A stretch of 64,000 bases of DNA from Blattamonas nauphoetae (Eukaryota; Preaxostyla; Oxymonadida). Under the pieces are notes generated by a model. The model did no database searches, was not told where the DNA came from, and saw nothing but the letters and a program-made list of their open reading frames with translations. Each line of letters starts with the position of its first letter. Position 1 is the first letter of the stretch. Both the position numbers and the translations under genes were made by a program. Of this stretch, positions 34,544 to 45,515 are shown one piece after another. The stretch is taken from the NCBI GenBank assembly GCA_033064195.1, contig JARBJD010000002.1, positions 744,001 through 808,000 on the forward strand. The letters run 5' to 3'.

Positions 34544-36671
34544 TCATTCATCATCCTTGTTGTCGTCTGCAGCTTCATATTCTCCATCACCCCCAGAGTC
34601 ATCATCAGGCTGCTCATCATCCTCGCCAGGATCTTCGTCATCGATCCGAATGTCGAGATCGTCCGTTTGATCATCGAAGTTTTGATCGAAGAATTGATTC
34701 CTGGTTGGGAGGGGGCGAACTGTTGTTGATGATCCAAGTGTGACGCTTTGCCTTTTTATTTCCTCATCCACAATTTCAGAATAGAGATCATTCCAATTCT
34801 CAGTTTTCTCTAGTGCAGTTGAGACATGTTCTTCTGACTTTAAACCATTGAGTATCACGCCCAGTTGAACAAACTGTGCCATATACTGTGGACGGAGAGC
34901 CGTTTTGGGGATTGAACTCTCCAAAATTGGCGACATTGCGTTTGAGAGCTTCGGTGCAATCTTTCGCCCGTTAACAGGATCAACATACAAAAATGGAGTG
35001 GGTGATGGTGAAGCCTGCACAACAACAAGACGATCTCGCTCTATTTGATAATGTTTCGCCAGGAATCCGGGCAGATCACAATCATCGATGATGTATTTGC
35101 GAAGATGGGCTGAGCGGCTTAACAATGCAACTGAAAAGAGAGTGTAGAGATGGCAATGCAGAGTAGAGGCTGTGGGGGAGATGGTAAATAGTGGAAGCAG
35201 CGATGGGAGCAGAGAGGACATCACCAGCATCACATCAAGAAATGCACCATAGCCAGCCTGGATCAGTCGGGACAGGAAAGTGACAACTAGAAGGCCAAAG
35301 ATTAAGAGTATTTGATGACAAACCTAACAATCGCACTTTGCCAACGGAGTTTCCCCGAGTTTTCAAGATTGCAGGGACAGGAATATCTCGTGGGTGACTC
35401 TCCCATTCGCGAATCCAATCCATTTCCACAGCCGCTCTCAGGAACTTCAGGTTTGACAGGATTTCCTTCAATCCATTTGGAAGTGGAATGTTTTTTGAGA
35501 TGGGATTCAACTCCCATTCTGGGTCGTCTTTGTCCGCTGGTCGTGTTTCCCACACAACTTCCGTGAGGAACGATAAAATGGCCTCAAATCCAGAGATGTT
35601 GTGAGGGTTCTTCAGAATTTCTCCGATCTGAGTATAATCATCTTTTGTCAGCAGAGAATCGAAGAGGGTGAGGCGAGAATTTGGTGTGAAGCTTGTGGCC
35701 AAAGTTGTCAGGAGATATGACGAAGATGAGATGAGAGCAGGCGAAGAGGTGGGTGATGAGAGATGAGAAAGAATGCTTGGGATGATATGGTTTCCATGGC
35801 AGAACTGGAACTTTGTGTGGAAAAAAAGGAAACCTTGATCAATCTTGTCTTATCTTCTCGTTTTCCGAGTGCAGAAAGGTAAGCCTAAATAAGTGGATTG
35901 AACATGGAGAACAAAACAGACAGCGAGGAGTGATCCGAGTGAAAGAGAGTCGAAGCGAGTCAGACATTCAGCCATAAGGCCTGATCCTGTGAGCTCAATC
36001 TCAACCTGATGACAACAAGAAGTAAGCGTGATCAATAAGAATCAGATGAAAGGCAGAGAAAGTGGAAAAATGAAGAACAAGGAAGAACAGTGGAGAACAC
36101 TCAAACTTCGTCAAGATGAGTTTTCATGATTCCTTCCAAAACTGTGGTGACGACAAATAGAACATCCTTCTCAATATCATCTTCTTCTCGGCGCACGAGC
36201 GTCATCAGCTGTTTCATAAACTTCGGTTTGGTGAGTGTTTCGTTAACATTGTGGAATCCCTCTGAGAGAACATTCTTAGCTTTCTTCTTGTATTGAACAC
36301 GACGCATGTTCTCTGATAGGATCGGTCTGGTAGAAAACGGTGACATTTCCGCTCGATTCTGTGACGATGATGGAGGGGCAATTTCGGGATCCCCAAGCGC
36401 ATAGTCCAGGAGGCGTACAACCATTTCCTCCTTCCCAAGGCTAGCCATCGAATAAACAAGGAAGGTACAATCGAATCAAGGATAGTGTATGAAAAAAAGC
36501 TTAAGATTGAGAGAGTTCAGACTACTTCAGTAAAGCCTCCTGTTTGAACTGGAGCGAGAAGTCAAAGTCTTCTAAATCGAAGACTTCCTCAAGTGTGGGA
36601 TTGGTCTTCAAGAATTGATCGAGTCCTCCGTTGTCTCCGCGGAGGAGTTGAAGAAGCTTCTGGAGCATCAT
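34544..36671 (-). CDS. Protein phosphatase 6 regulatory subunit (SAPS domain)
   Basis: Regulatory subunit of the Sit4/PP6-type phosphatase. Exons join into one SAPS domain: MMLQKLLQLLRGD, GLDQFLKTNPTLEEVFDLED (compare the family start with a Leu-Asp-Lys stretch then TLEELLDED), NLGKEEMVVRLLDYAL, NVLSEGFHNVNETLTK, EIELTGSGLMAECL, ISGFEAILSFLTEVVWET, SVGKVRLLVVTFLSRL and RPQYMAQFVQLGVILNGL ending in ENWNDLYSEIVDEE, as in the family's W-x-x-F end. Introns are 23 or 29 nt (two acceptors in frame near 35832) up to about 100 nt. The C-terminus is very acidic, as in Sap proteins. The HEAT-like match is long but weak per block, so the family call is probable rather than certain. Confidence 0.7.
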
Positions 36672-37519
36672 TTGATCGACCCTTCAGTCTGAAAATGGAT
36701 TCTGATGGAGGGCATGGTCAGAAGTCCCGACAATATAACTGATTAGAAATCTCAATTTCTGCTCGCTCAAACCGAAATTAGCGCTATTTCTTCTTCAAAA
36801 GGCTAGCTTTGTGAGTTGTGTTCTTGACGCGGAATGGTGTGCCCAGAGATAGAGAGAGCAGTCACAAAGCGAGAAGAGATATGTAGTTTTCATAATTGTT
36901 TATAAAAGCACTTTTGGTCCCGTAAACATCGTGAAAATGTATTTGAATAAAACGCGTCACAATTGTGAGATAGGTGAAAATATAATCATCAAAAACGGGG
37001 AAGAATGGAGAATAGCTGCGATTATATACAACGAAGAGTTGAGGGGCAACTTCTTTCCTGAGTAAATGAAGAAAAATGACTAAGAATTTATGTGAGAAGA
37101 AGAGTAAGTTTCGAGAAAACGAAAAAGAATAAATATCCTGACCCTTGGAGCCCATCGAACACGAGAAGGTCCTTACATGGTTGTGCACCACATGAGGAGA
37201 GAAAGGCGGGACTATGAATGAATCAGTGAAATATTTGATTCTTCTGGTGTAGCATACCTACCTGATGTTGGTGGTTAAGAATACAAACATAAAAATGTTG
37301 AATCCTTACAGATCAGATAGGAAGAACACGAATCAGTGGTCGATGAATTGTAGTGGAGGACAAAGGGTTCGACATACTGGAATCCAAATCAGAAGGGGAG
37401 GCTCACTAAACGTTGGCAGAGATGGAGACAATCGAAAAAGCGAAGAGTGCAGAAGAATGAGTGTTGTTGTAATGGTCGTGAGGAAAGGGTGGACAGATTG
37501 AGTTGAAAGATGTGATCCA
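36672..37519. other. Gene-poor gap (848 nt) next to large inverted repeat
   Basis: The longest unexplained non-repeat stretch in the window. A minus-strand frame at 37191-36862 codes for no recognisable protein, and a short minus-strand end FRVKNTTHKASLLKKK (about 36840-36788) looks protein-like but I could not connect it to upstream exons. No tRNA-like or snRNA-like core was seen. It may hold regulatory sequence, an unannotated small spliced gene or remnants of whatever placed the inverted repeat. Confidence 0.4.
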
Positions 37520-39071
37520 TACAGGTATGGCACGAAGAACTGAGACCGAATTATTCTCCATCAATTTAACGTTATTTTCGTTTTCCTTCAAATTCACCAG
37601 TGAAAGTGGTCCTTCTCCTTATTTTGTAAAAAAACCGAGAAATCACAATATTTTCAAAATGAAGTGCGGGTGATTGCGATCTGATCGTCCATTGTCGTAT
37701 TGAGTAATCCACTATGATTATCGTCCCAACGAACTTCACCTCCATCATGTGTATGTTTCTCTCCTTCCTTTCTGGCGTTCTGTCTTGTCTTTTCAGCGCG
37801 AATGAGTTTGTGGCATTCAGATCTCACAATTGGGCAAAGATGAGTTATTGAACCATGAAAATGGTAAAACATACTAGTTTAAGTCTTTTAACCGTATTCT
37901 TCCATTTTAGTGGTAATTGTGCCTTTTTGTATCCTTTTAGAGGATGATCGCCAAAAACAGGCCAATTTTGTCCTAATTTGGCTAGATCTGTGACAACAAA
38001 CAGGACTGGGGGAATTAAATTCCGACTTTTGGACTAGGGATGAAACTCCACCTTGGATGATGGTTATGTCGGAGTTTCGTGAGAGTTCAGAATGCATCGA
38101 CAAAATCCTGAAGAAGTGCAATTTACCCGAGTCTTCGTTCCTTTCACTTATAATTCCACTCGTTTCACGTCACTTTCATGTCTTCTTCTCCTTTCTCTCT
38201 TCCAATTCCTCTTCACACAAAGGCAAAAAGATTCAATCGCAATTTTTGAAATGTGGAATCATAAGAAGGACAAATAATTTCTTCAACAGCATTTCTCTCC
38301 AAAGAGGACGTCCATGCTTGCTTATTTGGAAGATGTTTCTCCTTCGGATCGGTGATTTGAGTAGTTCTGTTTTGTTTCCAATTAAGATCGGTACAAACAG
38401 GTCGCATTGAAGCAAAATAAGAAATATGAAGTCAAATCTTGATTTCCTTCAGTGGACTGATAGGGCTGACGCACAGTAGGTGGACAGACGCGAGTTTCCA
38501 AACATCTTTCAAGTGACTCCAATTCAAGCATCATCCAAGGTGGAGATTCATCCCTAGTCCAAAAGTCGGAATTTAATTCCCCCAGTCCTGTTTGTTGTCA
38601 CAGATCTAGCCAAATTAGGACAAAATTGGCCTGTTTTTGGCGATCATCCTCTAAAAGGATACAAAAAGGCACAATTACCACTAAAATGGAAGAATACGGT
38701 TAAAAGACTTAAACTAGTATGTTTTACCATTTTCATGGTTCAATAACTCATCTTTGCCCAATTGTGAGATCTGAATGCCACAAACTCATTCGCGCTGAAA
38801 AGACAAGACAGAACGCCAGAAAGGAAGGAGAGAAACATACACATGATGGAGGTGAAGTTCGTTGGGACGATAATCATAGTGGATTACTCAATACGACAAT
38901 GGACGATCAGATCGCAATCACCCGCACTTCATTTTGAAAATATTGTGATTTCTCGGTTTTTTTACAAAATAAGGAGAAGGACCACTTTCACTGGTGAATT
39001 TGAAGGAAAACGAAAATAACGTTAAATTGATGGAGAATAATTCGGTCTCAGTTCTTCGTGCCATACCTGTA
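37520..39071. repeat. Large inverted repeat, two 543-nt arms with 466-nt loop
   Basis: Arm 1 is 37520-38062 and arm 2 is 38529-39071, reverse complement of each other with no length difference at any point checked and only one substitution noticed (near 38045). The outer ends read TACAGGTATGGCACGAAG and its complement ending CCTGTA, so a TA dinucleotide borders each end. The loop (38063-38528) is single copy. Each arm carries the same 72-codon open frame, so the two copies face away from the loop (37872-37654 minus and 38719-38937 plus). A foldback or miniature transposon-like structure, or a recent inverted duplication, would fit; no transposase was recognised. Confidence 0.95.
38719..38937 (+). 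CDS. 72-residue open frame inside arm 2 (duplicate in arm 1)
   Basis: Begins MFYHFHGSITHLCPIV and ends with DDQIAITRTSF. An identical frame is in arm 1 on the minus strand (37872-37654). Upstream in another frame of the same strand is a second protein-like stretch, LIPPVLFVVTDLAKLG through PLKWKNTVKRLKL (about 38575-38716), which ends at a possible GT donor, so the two may be exons of one small gene. There is no recognised family. Identity between arms only shows recent duplication, not that the frame is used. Confidence 0.25.
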   Translation: MFYHFHGSITHLCPIVRSECHKLIRAEKTRQNARKEGEKHTHDGGEVRWDDNHSGLLNTTMDDQIAITRTSF

Positions 39072-39130
39072 ATTTTCTATTATCCCATCTCGACACTCCA
39101 ATCCCACTCAAACCCTGATCATTTGCAGGG

Positions 39131-40126
39131 ATGAGATTCAGGGCTCAACTTCATGGAAAGGAAACACTTCTTCGACTCTTGACATCAATTGAACGCCTGG
39201 GAAAAACAGCCTACCTCGTTCTCTCTCCAACTATGATTCAACTTTACCTCATTCCATCAATGTCAAATCCTCTCAAGATGAGAATTGATGTTGAACTGAG
39301 TTTACTTTTCAATGATGTTGTCCTCCAGAGTTTGACGGACAATATCATCTACATGGAATTGGACATTTCCTACTTTGCTTCATCGATCCGCTCTGCTCAA
39401 AAAATTCAAGATATTATCATCTCTCTCACCAAAAAAGGCAATTTTCCATTTCTGTCTCTCCAGTTGAAACCAAGTGCGGTATCTTTCACAACTCCATCGC
39501 TTTCATCACCAATTTGTTTAATGATCAGGATATCAAAATTGTTCAAGATATTCCAGTCAATATTATAGGAAAGGATGAATTTGAGAACTCTCTGGTGTCA
39601 CCTCTTGCTGATCCTGCTGATGTTCGACTGTCTCTTTTGAACTAGCTTCTCTAGGTGCAAATATGCCTTCCTCCAATAAAATTGTTCTACAATCTCATAG
39701 AGCGATATAGAAATATTGGTTTTCAATTCTTTTCTCTGATATTCTGAAGGATCGTCGTGCCTGATTGCTGCGAACATGAATGGACAAATGTCTGTCAAAG
39801 TCGAATCAATGGACGCAAATATCACAACTTTCTTTTCGCAACTTGTGAATCCACCGAGTATCTTCCTCTAATTTGTGATATTTCCAGTGCGTAATGAGCA
39901 AACCGTTATCTCAGATTCGGGGAAGATCGGAGAGGTCACATTAGACATACGGAGGTTTCTAAAAATACTTTCATCGTATGCTCTGACACCTCAAAAAGTT
40001 GTGGCATGTTTGCATCACTATTTTTCATCATCTCTCAAAGGTCTCTTCTCAAAGCAAGCACTCGTTCTTCATGTTCTTTCTGATGGGATCTACATCACAT
40101 ATGAAATCCCTCATTCTGAAATCTGA
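39131..40126 (+). CDS. HUS1: Checkpoint clamp subunit HUS1
   Basis: PCNA-like subunit of the 9-1-1 DNA-damage clamp. The start MRFRAQLHGKETLLRL matches HUS1 (human MKFRAKI). Exons then give KTAYLVLSPTMIQLYLI, NIIYMELDISYFASSIRSAQ, PSADIKIVQDIPVNIIG (human HDIPIKVIP), ADVQICLPPIKLFYNLIERYR, SSCLIAANMNGQMSVKVES and, after another intron, EVTLDIRRFLKILSSYALTPQKVVACLH and the strand pattern LHVLSDGIYITYEIP. Four introns of about 31 to 50 nt restore the frame each time. About 280 residues, as usual. A polypyrimidine tract and AG just before the ATG suggest a 5' UTR intron whose donor would abut the end of the inverted repeat. Confidence 0.92.
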
Positions 40127-40322
40127 CATGTGACCACAGAATTCCTTGTGAGATGTGTCCTTTTCACACTCGTTTTGAATTTTTGATTCTGACTCTCTTC
40201 TTTCTCATTTCAAGAAATATTTTCATTTAATCAAGATAATTTGTATCAGATGCACACTTTTTTATTGTTTTTCATCATTTTGAACTCATTCAAGCATTCT
40301 GATCAAACCACTTCTCCTTGTC

Positions 40323-41780
40323 ATGGTCATTTTCTCAAAATATACATGGACTGAACAAGGAAAAATCATTCAAATCAACATAGAAGTGCGGGGAGCAACA
40401 AAAAACGCTGTCGATATTGTTGGTCGGTCCATATTCTATTCATTCTCGGCATCCCTTATCAATTGTCGATTTCTTTGACCTCACAGCAACTCAGACATAT
40501 TTCAAACTCAATTCCAATCCTTACATATGTGAACTGTTCCTCCTCCATCCAATTGTTGTTGAAAAGTCAAAAGTGAAAGTGTCTCGTTCGTTGATTGAAG
40601 TTGAATTGGTAAAGGTTGGATTGCATTAGAGATGATCTCCGCAGGTATCAGATTCTGAATGGGGATCCTTGATCCGGCAATTGACAAAAGAAGAACAAAA
40701 TGATGAGCGTTCTCGAGAACTTGAACAATTCTCAGCAGATCAGGCAAAAGTTGGCGCTATTTCATTGTATCGATCTTTATTGTGTCTAGGCTCGCTCAAA
40801 AAAGCATGAAGATGAAGCTTATCAGAAAAGAGCGCTAACTTATCATCAGATTGACAAGGAACAGGAGGAAAGACGAAAGATTGGAGAAATCGAAAAGGAA
40901 ATCCAGACAGACTTCCTGGTATGAGCAATCCATATCTTAAATCATATCTTCTCCTTAGTCTGAGTTTTTCAAGGGGATTCATCCTACCGATTTATCAGAA
41001 CGAGAACGAGAGCAACTCGCCAAGCAAGAAAACGCCGAAGCAAACGAAGATAACGATGATGTGGACCCCAACCTCCCTCCAATCCGACGAAAGGCTGTTC
41101 TGACCACAACATTCACCCCAAAACCGGGCAATTTCAATCTTCCCGCGCGCGAGAAGGAAAGTTAGCTTTTTGGCCTCTTCATTGTGTTAGTGAAGCCCGT
41201 CGTGCACCGCCCGCAGCTCCCCGTCTTCACCGACGACGAGTCGAAGTACCAGTCTGTGGAGTATCTCTCGCAGAGGGGCGACTCGAGCTTCAAAGCGAAG
41301 GACTTCCACAACGCTCTCGAGCAGTACAACTCAGCCCTCTCGCTCGACCCGCGGCACACTCCCTCTCTCCTCCACCGCTGTGTCGTCCACCTCAGCTTGT
41401 CGCACTGGCAGAACGCCTTGGAAGATGCTCTTGAGATCGACAAGCTGCTCACTGACCCGGACACTGCTCCGTCGCCCAACACTCCGAAGGTCCGGTCGAA
41501 GAACTGGGCCAGGGCTGCTCTTGCCTGCAACGAAATGCGGCGATTCGAAGATGGTTTGTTCTCTTCTGTTCTTCCAGGCTCTCTCCTCTCGACCGCAGCG
41601 CTTTCGTACATTTCTCGGGCCATCCAACTCGATCCTGACAACCAGGAGTTTCTCCAGCAGCGAACACACTACGAAGCAAATGTCACTGCCCAAAAGGTGG
41701 AAAGAGCAAAGGCATTTGGATCATCCTCCACATCTGAGAGTGGGGGATCAATCGTTGCTGAACATTTTAGTGTCACTTGA
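40323..41780 (+). CDS. DNAAF4: Dynein axonemal assembly factor 4 (CS domain plus TPR)
   Basis: Cytoplasmic cochaperone that preassembles axonemal dynein arms with HSP90/HSP70 (formerly DYX1C1). Exon 1 encodes the CS-domain start MVIFSKYTWTEQGKIIQINI; then NSNPYICELFLLHPIVVEKS and EWGSLIRQLTKEEQNDE complete it. A charged coiled coil follows (AYQKRALTYHQIDKEQEE region), then SEFFKGIHPTDLSERE and a linker, then TPR motifs: YLSQRGDSSFKAKDFHNALE, NSALSLDPRHTPSLLHRC and FEDALSYISRAIQLDPDN. The last TPR junction uses a 45-nt intron at 41556-41600. Domain order and length (about 400 residues) match DNAAF4. Its presence indicates motile flagella. Confidence 0.88.
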
Positions 41781-41964
41781 CCAAATTTTGAATTCATCCT
41801 TCCTTTGCGCTTCTCTTCATTTGAACCATCCGTGATTTGTTCACTCAACGTTTTTCTCCCGAAAACAAATATTCGGTAATACGATAACATACAGGTTTGA
41901 TTTGTCTAACATGGGATCTTCCCTCTTTTCTTGGAACAGGCAAAAGCGGGGTTCCAGATCAACC

Positions 41965-42780
41965 ATGCAAACCGAAGAAGTCAAACTTTTTGGCAAATGG
42001 TGTGCATTTTCATGAAATAATGTCATTTTCCTTCATCTTTGACTCATTTATATCGTCATATATCCAGGAGTTATGAGGGAGTCAAAGTCGAGGACATGTC
42101 TCTCATGAACTATATCGCTGTCCAAAACGCGAAGGTCTATGTTCCCCACACTGCTGGAACATACGCCAAACACAGATTCCACAAAGCTACCTGCCCAATT
42201 GTGGAACGTCTTGTGAATTCACTCATGGCGTATGTTTCTTTGTCATCTTTCATCATATTCTCGTGAAAACTGTGTTATTTTCGTATCAAACAACTGTTCT
42301 CAAACATTATACTCCTTCCTAATTCCATTCATATCAAAACAATCCGTTTCTCAGACATGGACGCAACAATGGAAAGAAACTTCAAGCTGTCCAAATCGTG
42401 AACAACACCTTTGAATACATGAGTGTCATGTCCGATGACAACCCTCTCCAGACTCTTGTTAAGGCTGTTGAGAACAGTGGCCCCCGTGAAGACTCAACCC
42501 GTATCGGATCTGGTGGTGTTGTTCGTCGTCAATCAGTTGATGTCTCTCCACTCCGCCGTGTCAACCAGGCCATCACTCTTCTCTGCAACGGCGTTTGTCG
42601 TTATTTTAATGTAATATCTCTTCTCTATTCTGCCAGGCTCGTAACGCTTCATTCAGAAGCACGAAAACCATCTCAGAGTGTCTTGCTGATGAACTCATGA
42701 ACGCTGCTAAGGGCTCCTCCAACTCATCTGCGATTAAGAAGAAGGATGAAATCGAACGTGTTGCCAAATCCAACCGATAA
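41965..42780 (+). CDS. RPS5: 40S ribosomal protein S5 (uS7)
   Basis: Small-subunit protein at the mRNA exit channel. Exon 1 (41965-41999) gives [12 protein letters not shown]; a 68-nt intron ends at 42067; exon 2 begins [18 protein letters not shown] and continues [19 protein letters not shown]; exon 3 has [49 protein letters not shown]; exon 4 starts [18 protein letters not shown] and ends [15 protein letters not shown]. All are uS7 hallmarks. An in-frame upstream ATG at 41911 would add 18 residues (MGSSLFSWNRQ), but family length favours 41965. About 200 residues. Confidence 0.95.
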
Positions 42781-42922
42781 TCAATTCACCTTCATTTCAA
42801 AAGAAAATTGCATGGAAACCTAACATTCGTTATCTTTGTAAGAATCACGAATTCATTGCTTTTGCTCCGCCGGATAAGTTGAATTTCATGTCATCCAGTC
42901 AAAGAAGTGAGGGGCGATCTCG

Positions 42923-43516
42923 ATGATTCTTCTATTATTCGTAAGTTTTCTGGACGCCTATCTAATTCCTGTCAAGGAAGGGTCCCAATTCTGTTTTTCT
43001 GACGATTACGCTTCTGGTGTAACCGTCAACCTGGAGTACAAGTTCGAAGTCCATCAAAACGAAACTGTGCGTTCACCAATCAATCCTACCGTGACTGTTC
43101 GTGATGCATTCAACAAAGAACTTGCTCGTGAAACAAAAGGATCATCGGGGACCGTACAGTTCACGACAGTGTCAGCTGGAGAACACAAATTGTGCATCGA
43201 CACTTTCAGTTCAACATCTCGTCGCCAACTGTACTTAACACTTAATGTCCGTTCTGGTCTGGAAAAGACTCAAGAAAAAATCTCACCAGAAGACTCACCT
43301 GAAAAATATCTCCGTCGTCTTGAAGGAAAATTGCGTATGATCCAAAACGAACAACAATACTATCTGGACCGTCATCAGGCCCTTGTCAAGACAGAGGAGA
43401 AGAACTCGCGTCGCATTGTTTTCTATCACGTGATCCAAATTGGAGTTGTGGTATTGTTCGGCTATCTCCAACTTCAATTCTACCTCCGCTTCCTCAAGAA
43501 GAGAAAGATTATTTGA
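42923..43516 (+). CDS. p24/emp24 family cargo receptor
   Basis: Type I membrane protein of COPI/COPII vesicles. The single exon codes for 197 residues: a cleavable signal peptide (MILLLFVSFLDAYLIP), a GOLD domain with the two family cysteines (SQFCFSDD and HKLCIDTF), a membrane-proximal coiled coil with YLRRLEGKLRMIQNEQQYY and the conserved RHQALVKTEEKNSRR, one transmembrane helix (VIQIGVVVLFGYLQLQFYL) and a short cytosolic tail FLKKRKII with dilysine-type COPI signal. The subfamily (alpha to delta) is not clear. It is one of the few intronless genes in the window. Confidence 0.9.
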   Translation: MILLLFVSFLDAYLIPVKEGSQFCFSDDYASGVTVNLEYKFEVHQNETVRSPINPTVTVRDAFNKELARETKGSSGTVQFTTVSAGEHKLCIDTFSSTSRRQLYLTLNVRSGLEKTQEKISPEDSPEKYLRRLEGKLRMIQNEQQYYLDRHQALVKTEEKNSRRIVFYHVIQIGVVVLFGYLQLQFYLRFLKKRKII

Positions 43517-43657
43517 ACTCATTTCACCGCTTGCTTTCGTCTCATCATTTCACTGATTAGTCAGTGTGAGTTGAATAGCCTTCTGAAAGCAAGACAAGCA
43601 AGGATTCAATGAAGACAGGGTGACAAAAACTGTAAGAAAGACTTCAAATCGTTGAGA

Positions 43658-44296
43658 TCACGCGGATTTGTGCTGGAGTGGGATTCCTCTGAGTTCAGCA
43701 ATCTCTCGTTCGGTTTGAGCAAATGCTCGTTCACCAACAACCATGACAAGGATCATCAGAGAAGGCCAGAAAATGAGGAAGGAGTATTGTGACTTGGCTT
43801 CTTCAATCACAAATAGGAACGCGATCGACCAATACACGAACACCGCCAACGCACACAAGAGAGATATCTTTCGAAAAAAGCTCCGATGTTTCTCGACCTT
43901 CGAAGGTTGTGATGCCATCACTGCCTCCAATCCAAGTGATGTGAACGTCCACAAGTGTGATAGCCATGAGAATGAAATGTCATATTCACCCGGAAGAATG
44001 CATGTGTGTGAGGTAAACACCTTCCAAGCAAACAACGTCAAAAAAAGACCTGCTGTGAACGCCAAAATCATCCCCATGCATCCCTATCCACAAAATCAGT
44101 TTCAAATCAGAGAAACTCACGGCAAACTGTGAAACAATTCTTCGTAAGCTCGTTCTCACGCTCAAACTTCGCAATCTGTTCTTCTTGCTCTGCAAACACA
44201 ATTTCCAAAATAATCTTCAAAAATGAATCAAAAACGTTCATCTGTGAAAACTAACGGTACTGTATCCCCAATGTCTCCAGGGCTGTGAAGTTTCAT
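43658..44296 (-). CDS. Hypothetical four-helix membrane protein
   Basis: Unrecognised membrane protein of about 170 residues. Exons join over introns of about 49 and 43 nt, giving MKLHSPGDIGDTVPLVF, a short charged helix (EQIAKFERENELTK), then NCFTGCMGMILAFTAGLFL and three more hydrophobic segments (LSHLWTFTSLGLEAVMA, ISLLCALAVFVYWSIAFLF, SFLIFWPSLMILVMVVG). The C-terminal tail is charged (QTEREIAELRG). Convergent with the p24 gene. The start ATG at 44296 is the first in the frame recovered by splicing. A secretory-pathway location is likely, function unknown. Confidence 0.55.
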
Positions 44297-44533
44297 TCCT
44301 CAAATGGTTTGATCAAACCTTTGCCACGTGATGCTGTCTATCCAGGCAAATCACAGGTCGTATTGAACATGCTTGTGAAAATAATCCACCGAAAGGATCT
44401 GAAAGAGACGACAGTGCATCCTTTTCAAAGAACGACCAGAATGTGAACCACCTTGATTTCTCTTCGTGTTTGAGAGCAAAGTGATGGAAATAGTTAAAAT
44501 TATCATCAAACCAAATGAATAAAAAAGAGTAGC

Positions 44534-45244
44534 TTAGAGTTTGGTCCCTCGAAAGCACGTTTCAAGAGATGTCATTTTGTAGAAGTGTTCATTGATTTTG
44601 TGGTTCTGTTCGTCAGTCACGTTGAAGTCGTAATCGATTGCTTGTAACACTGCACGTTCCGTTTGAAAAATCATTGTTGTAGTGAGGTGGAGACATGCAC
44701 AGACTGATTTGGTCGGAAAGCGGAAATCATCTAAATACTTCCTTGCAAGGATATAACACAGTGTAAAAAAAGGAACGATGTTGCTTTCGTTTGGGACGAT
44801 ACGAAGGGTTTGATTGGGGCAGTGAGTAGCTTTGTCATAAAGGAAAAAAGAAAACATAAGGCTGGATTGTGTGAGCAGCTGATTAATGTTGAAAAACCAG
44901 AGAACATGACAAAGACTCTTGTAAATTCGGTCACACATTTCCAAGAGAGCTTTGGTTGATGGGACGTAGTTTGAATGGCAGAGTAAATGTGGACGAGTTG
45001 AGTATGCATTTAGTCCGAGGAACCCAGGTAGTCTAGTTGACAGGGGATATGGCAAAGATTTGCCATCATCCCGGATCTGGGGCGTTTTATCGTGGCGTAC
45101 CGTGACACAAAGTGCGAGGTATTCTGCCACGAACGAGATGAACTGACTATCACAATTAATGCCGTCATGACTGTCAAAGGTAGTCTCGGGTGTTGTAGAG
45201 GAGATGGAGGATGGTCCCAAACAAAAGGGGATTTCGGATGTCAT
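44534..45244 (-). CDS. Cyclin, Pho80/P-U type
   Basis: Cyclin-box protein, regulator of a cyclin-dependent kinase. One intron of about 88 nt lies between DRIYKT and THCPNQTL. Visible cyclin-box elements are QFISFVAEYLALCVTVRH (first helix), KALLEMCDRIY, then FTLCYILARKYLDDFRFP, matching the family pattern in which an Ala-Lys-hydrophobic-DD motif marks helix 3, and TERAVLQAIDYDFNVTDE, matching the ExxFLxxIDFxLxV helix 5 of Pho80-like cyclins. The N-terminus (MTSEIPFCLGPSS) is short and disordered. About 205 residues. Head-to-head with the SOD-like gene, 271 nt apart. Confidence 0.72.
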   Translation of the reverse strand: MTSEIPFCLGPSSISSTTPETTFDSHDGINCDSQFISFVAEYLALCVTVRHDKTPQIRDDGKSLPYPLSTRLPGFLGLNAYSTRPHLLCHSNYVPSTKALLEMCDRIYKSLCHVLWFFNINQLLTQSSLMFSFFLYDKATHCPNQTLRIVPNESNIVPFFTLCYILARKYLDDFRFPTKSVCACLHLTTTMIFQTERAVLQAIDYDFNVTDEQNHKINEHFYKMTSLETCFRGTKL

Positions 45245-45515
45245 TTAGACGCTCAATTGTGTGTTGAGAGACGGAGGAGGTTGATGATCCTACCCATTAT
45301 TCATTGCATTATCATCAATGGATCGATTTCTCCTGGGGCGATTGTATTCCGATTAAGACAAAGAAACTCTTCTTCTCAAGAAAAATTCCTCAGATAACCA
45401 GCGAGATGACATTGTATAAGCCCAGAATTGTTATTTGTCAAATGTCGAGTCATCTCAAAACTACAGCGATTATCTTGAGACTCTGTCTTCATAGACCTCC
45501 TTTCTCAAGAATCAA

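Noticed and set aside
36862-37191. 109-codon minus-strand frame (MVHNHVRTFSC)
   Set aside because: No recognisable family, low-complexity Phe/Ser composition, GT donors right after the first codons; not supported as a gene.
37520-39071. Inverted repeat as an assembly or read-folding artefact
   Set aside because: Artefact palindromes normally mirror the flanking genes and have no unique loop; here the outer flanks differ and a 466-nt unique loop separates the arms. Read support still needs checking.
41556-41579. 24-nt intron in DNAAF4
   Set aside because: Using the next acceptor gives a 45-nt intron and a much better TPR sequence (FEDALSYISRAIQLDP).
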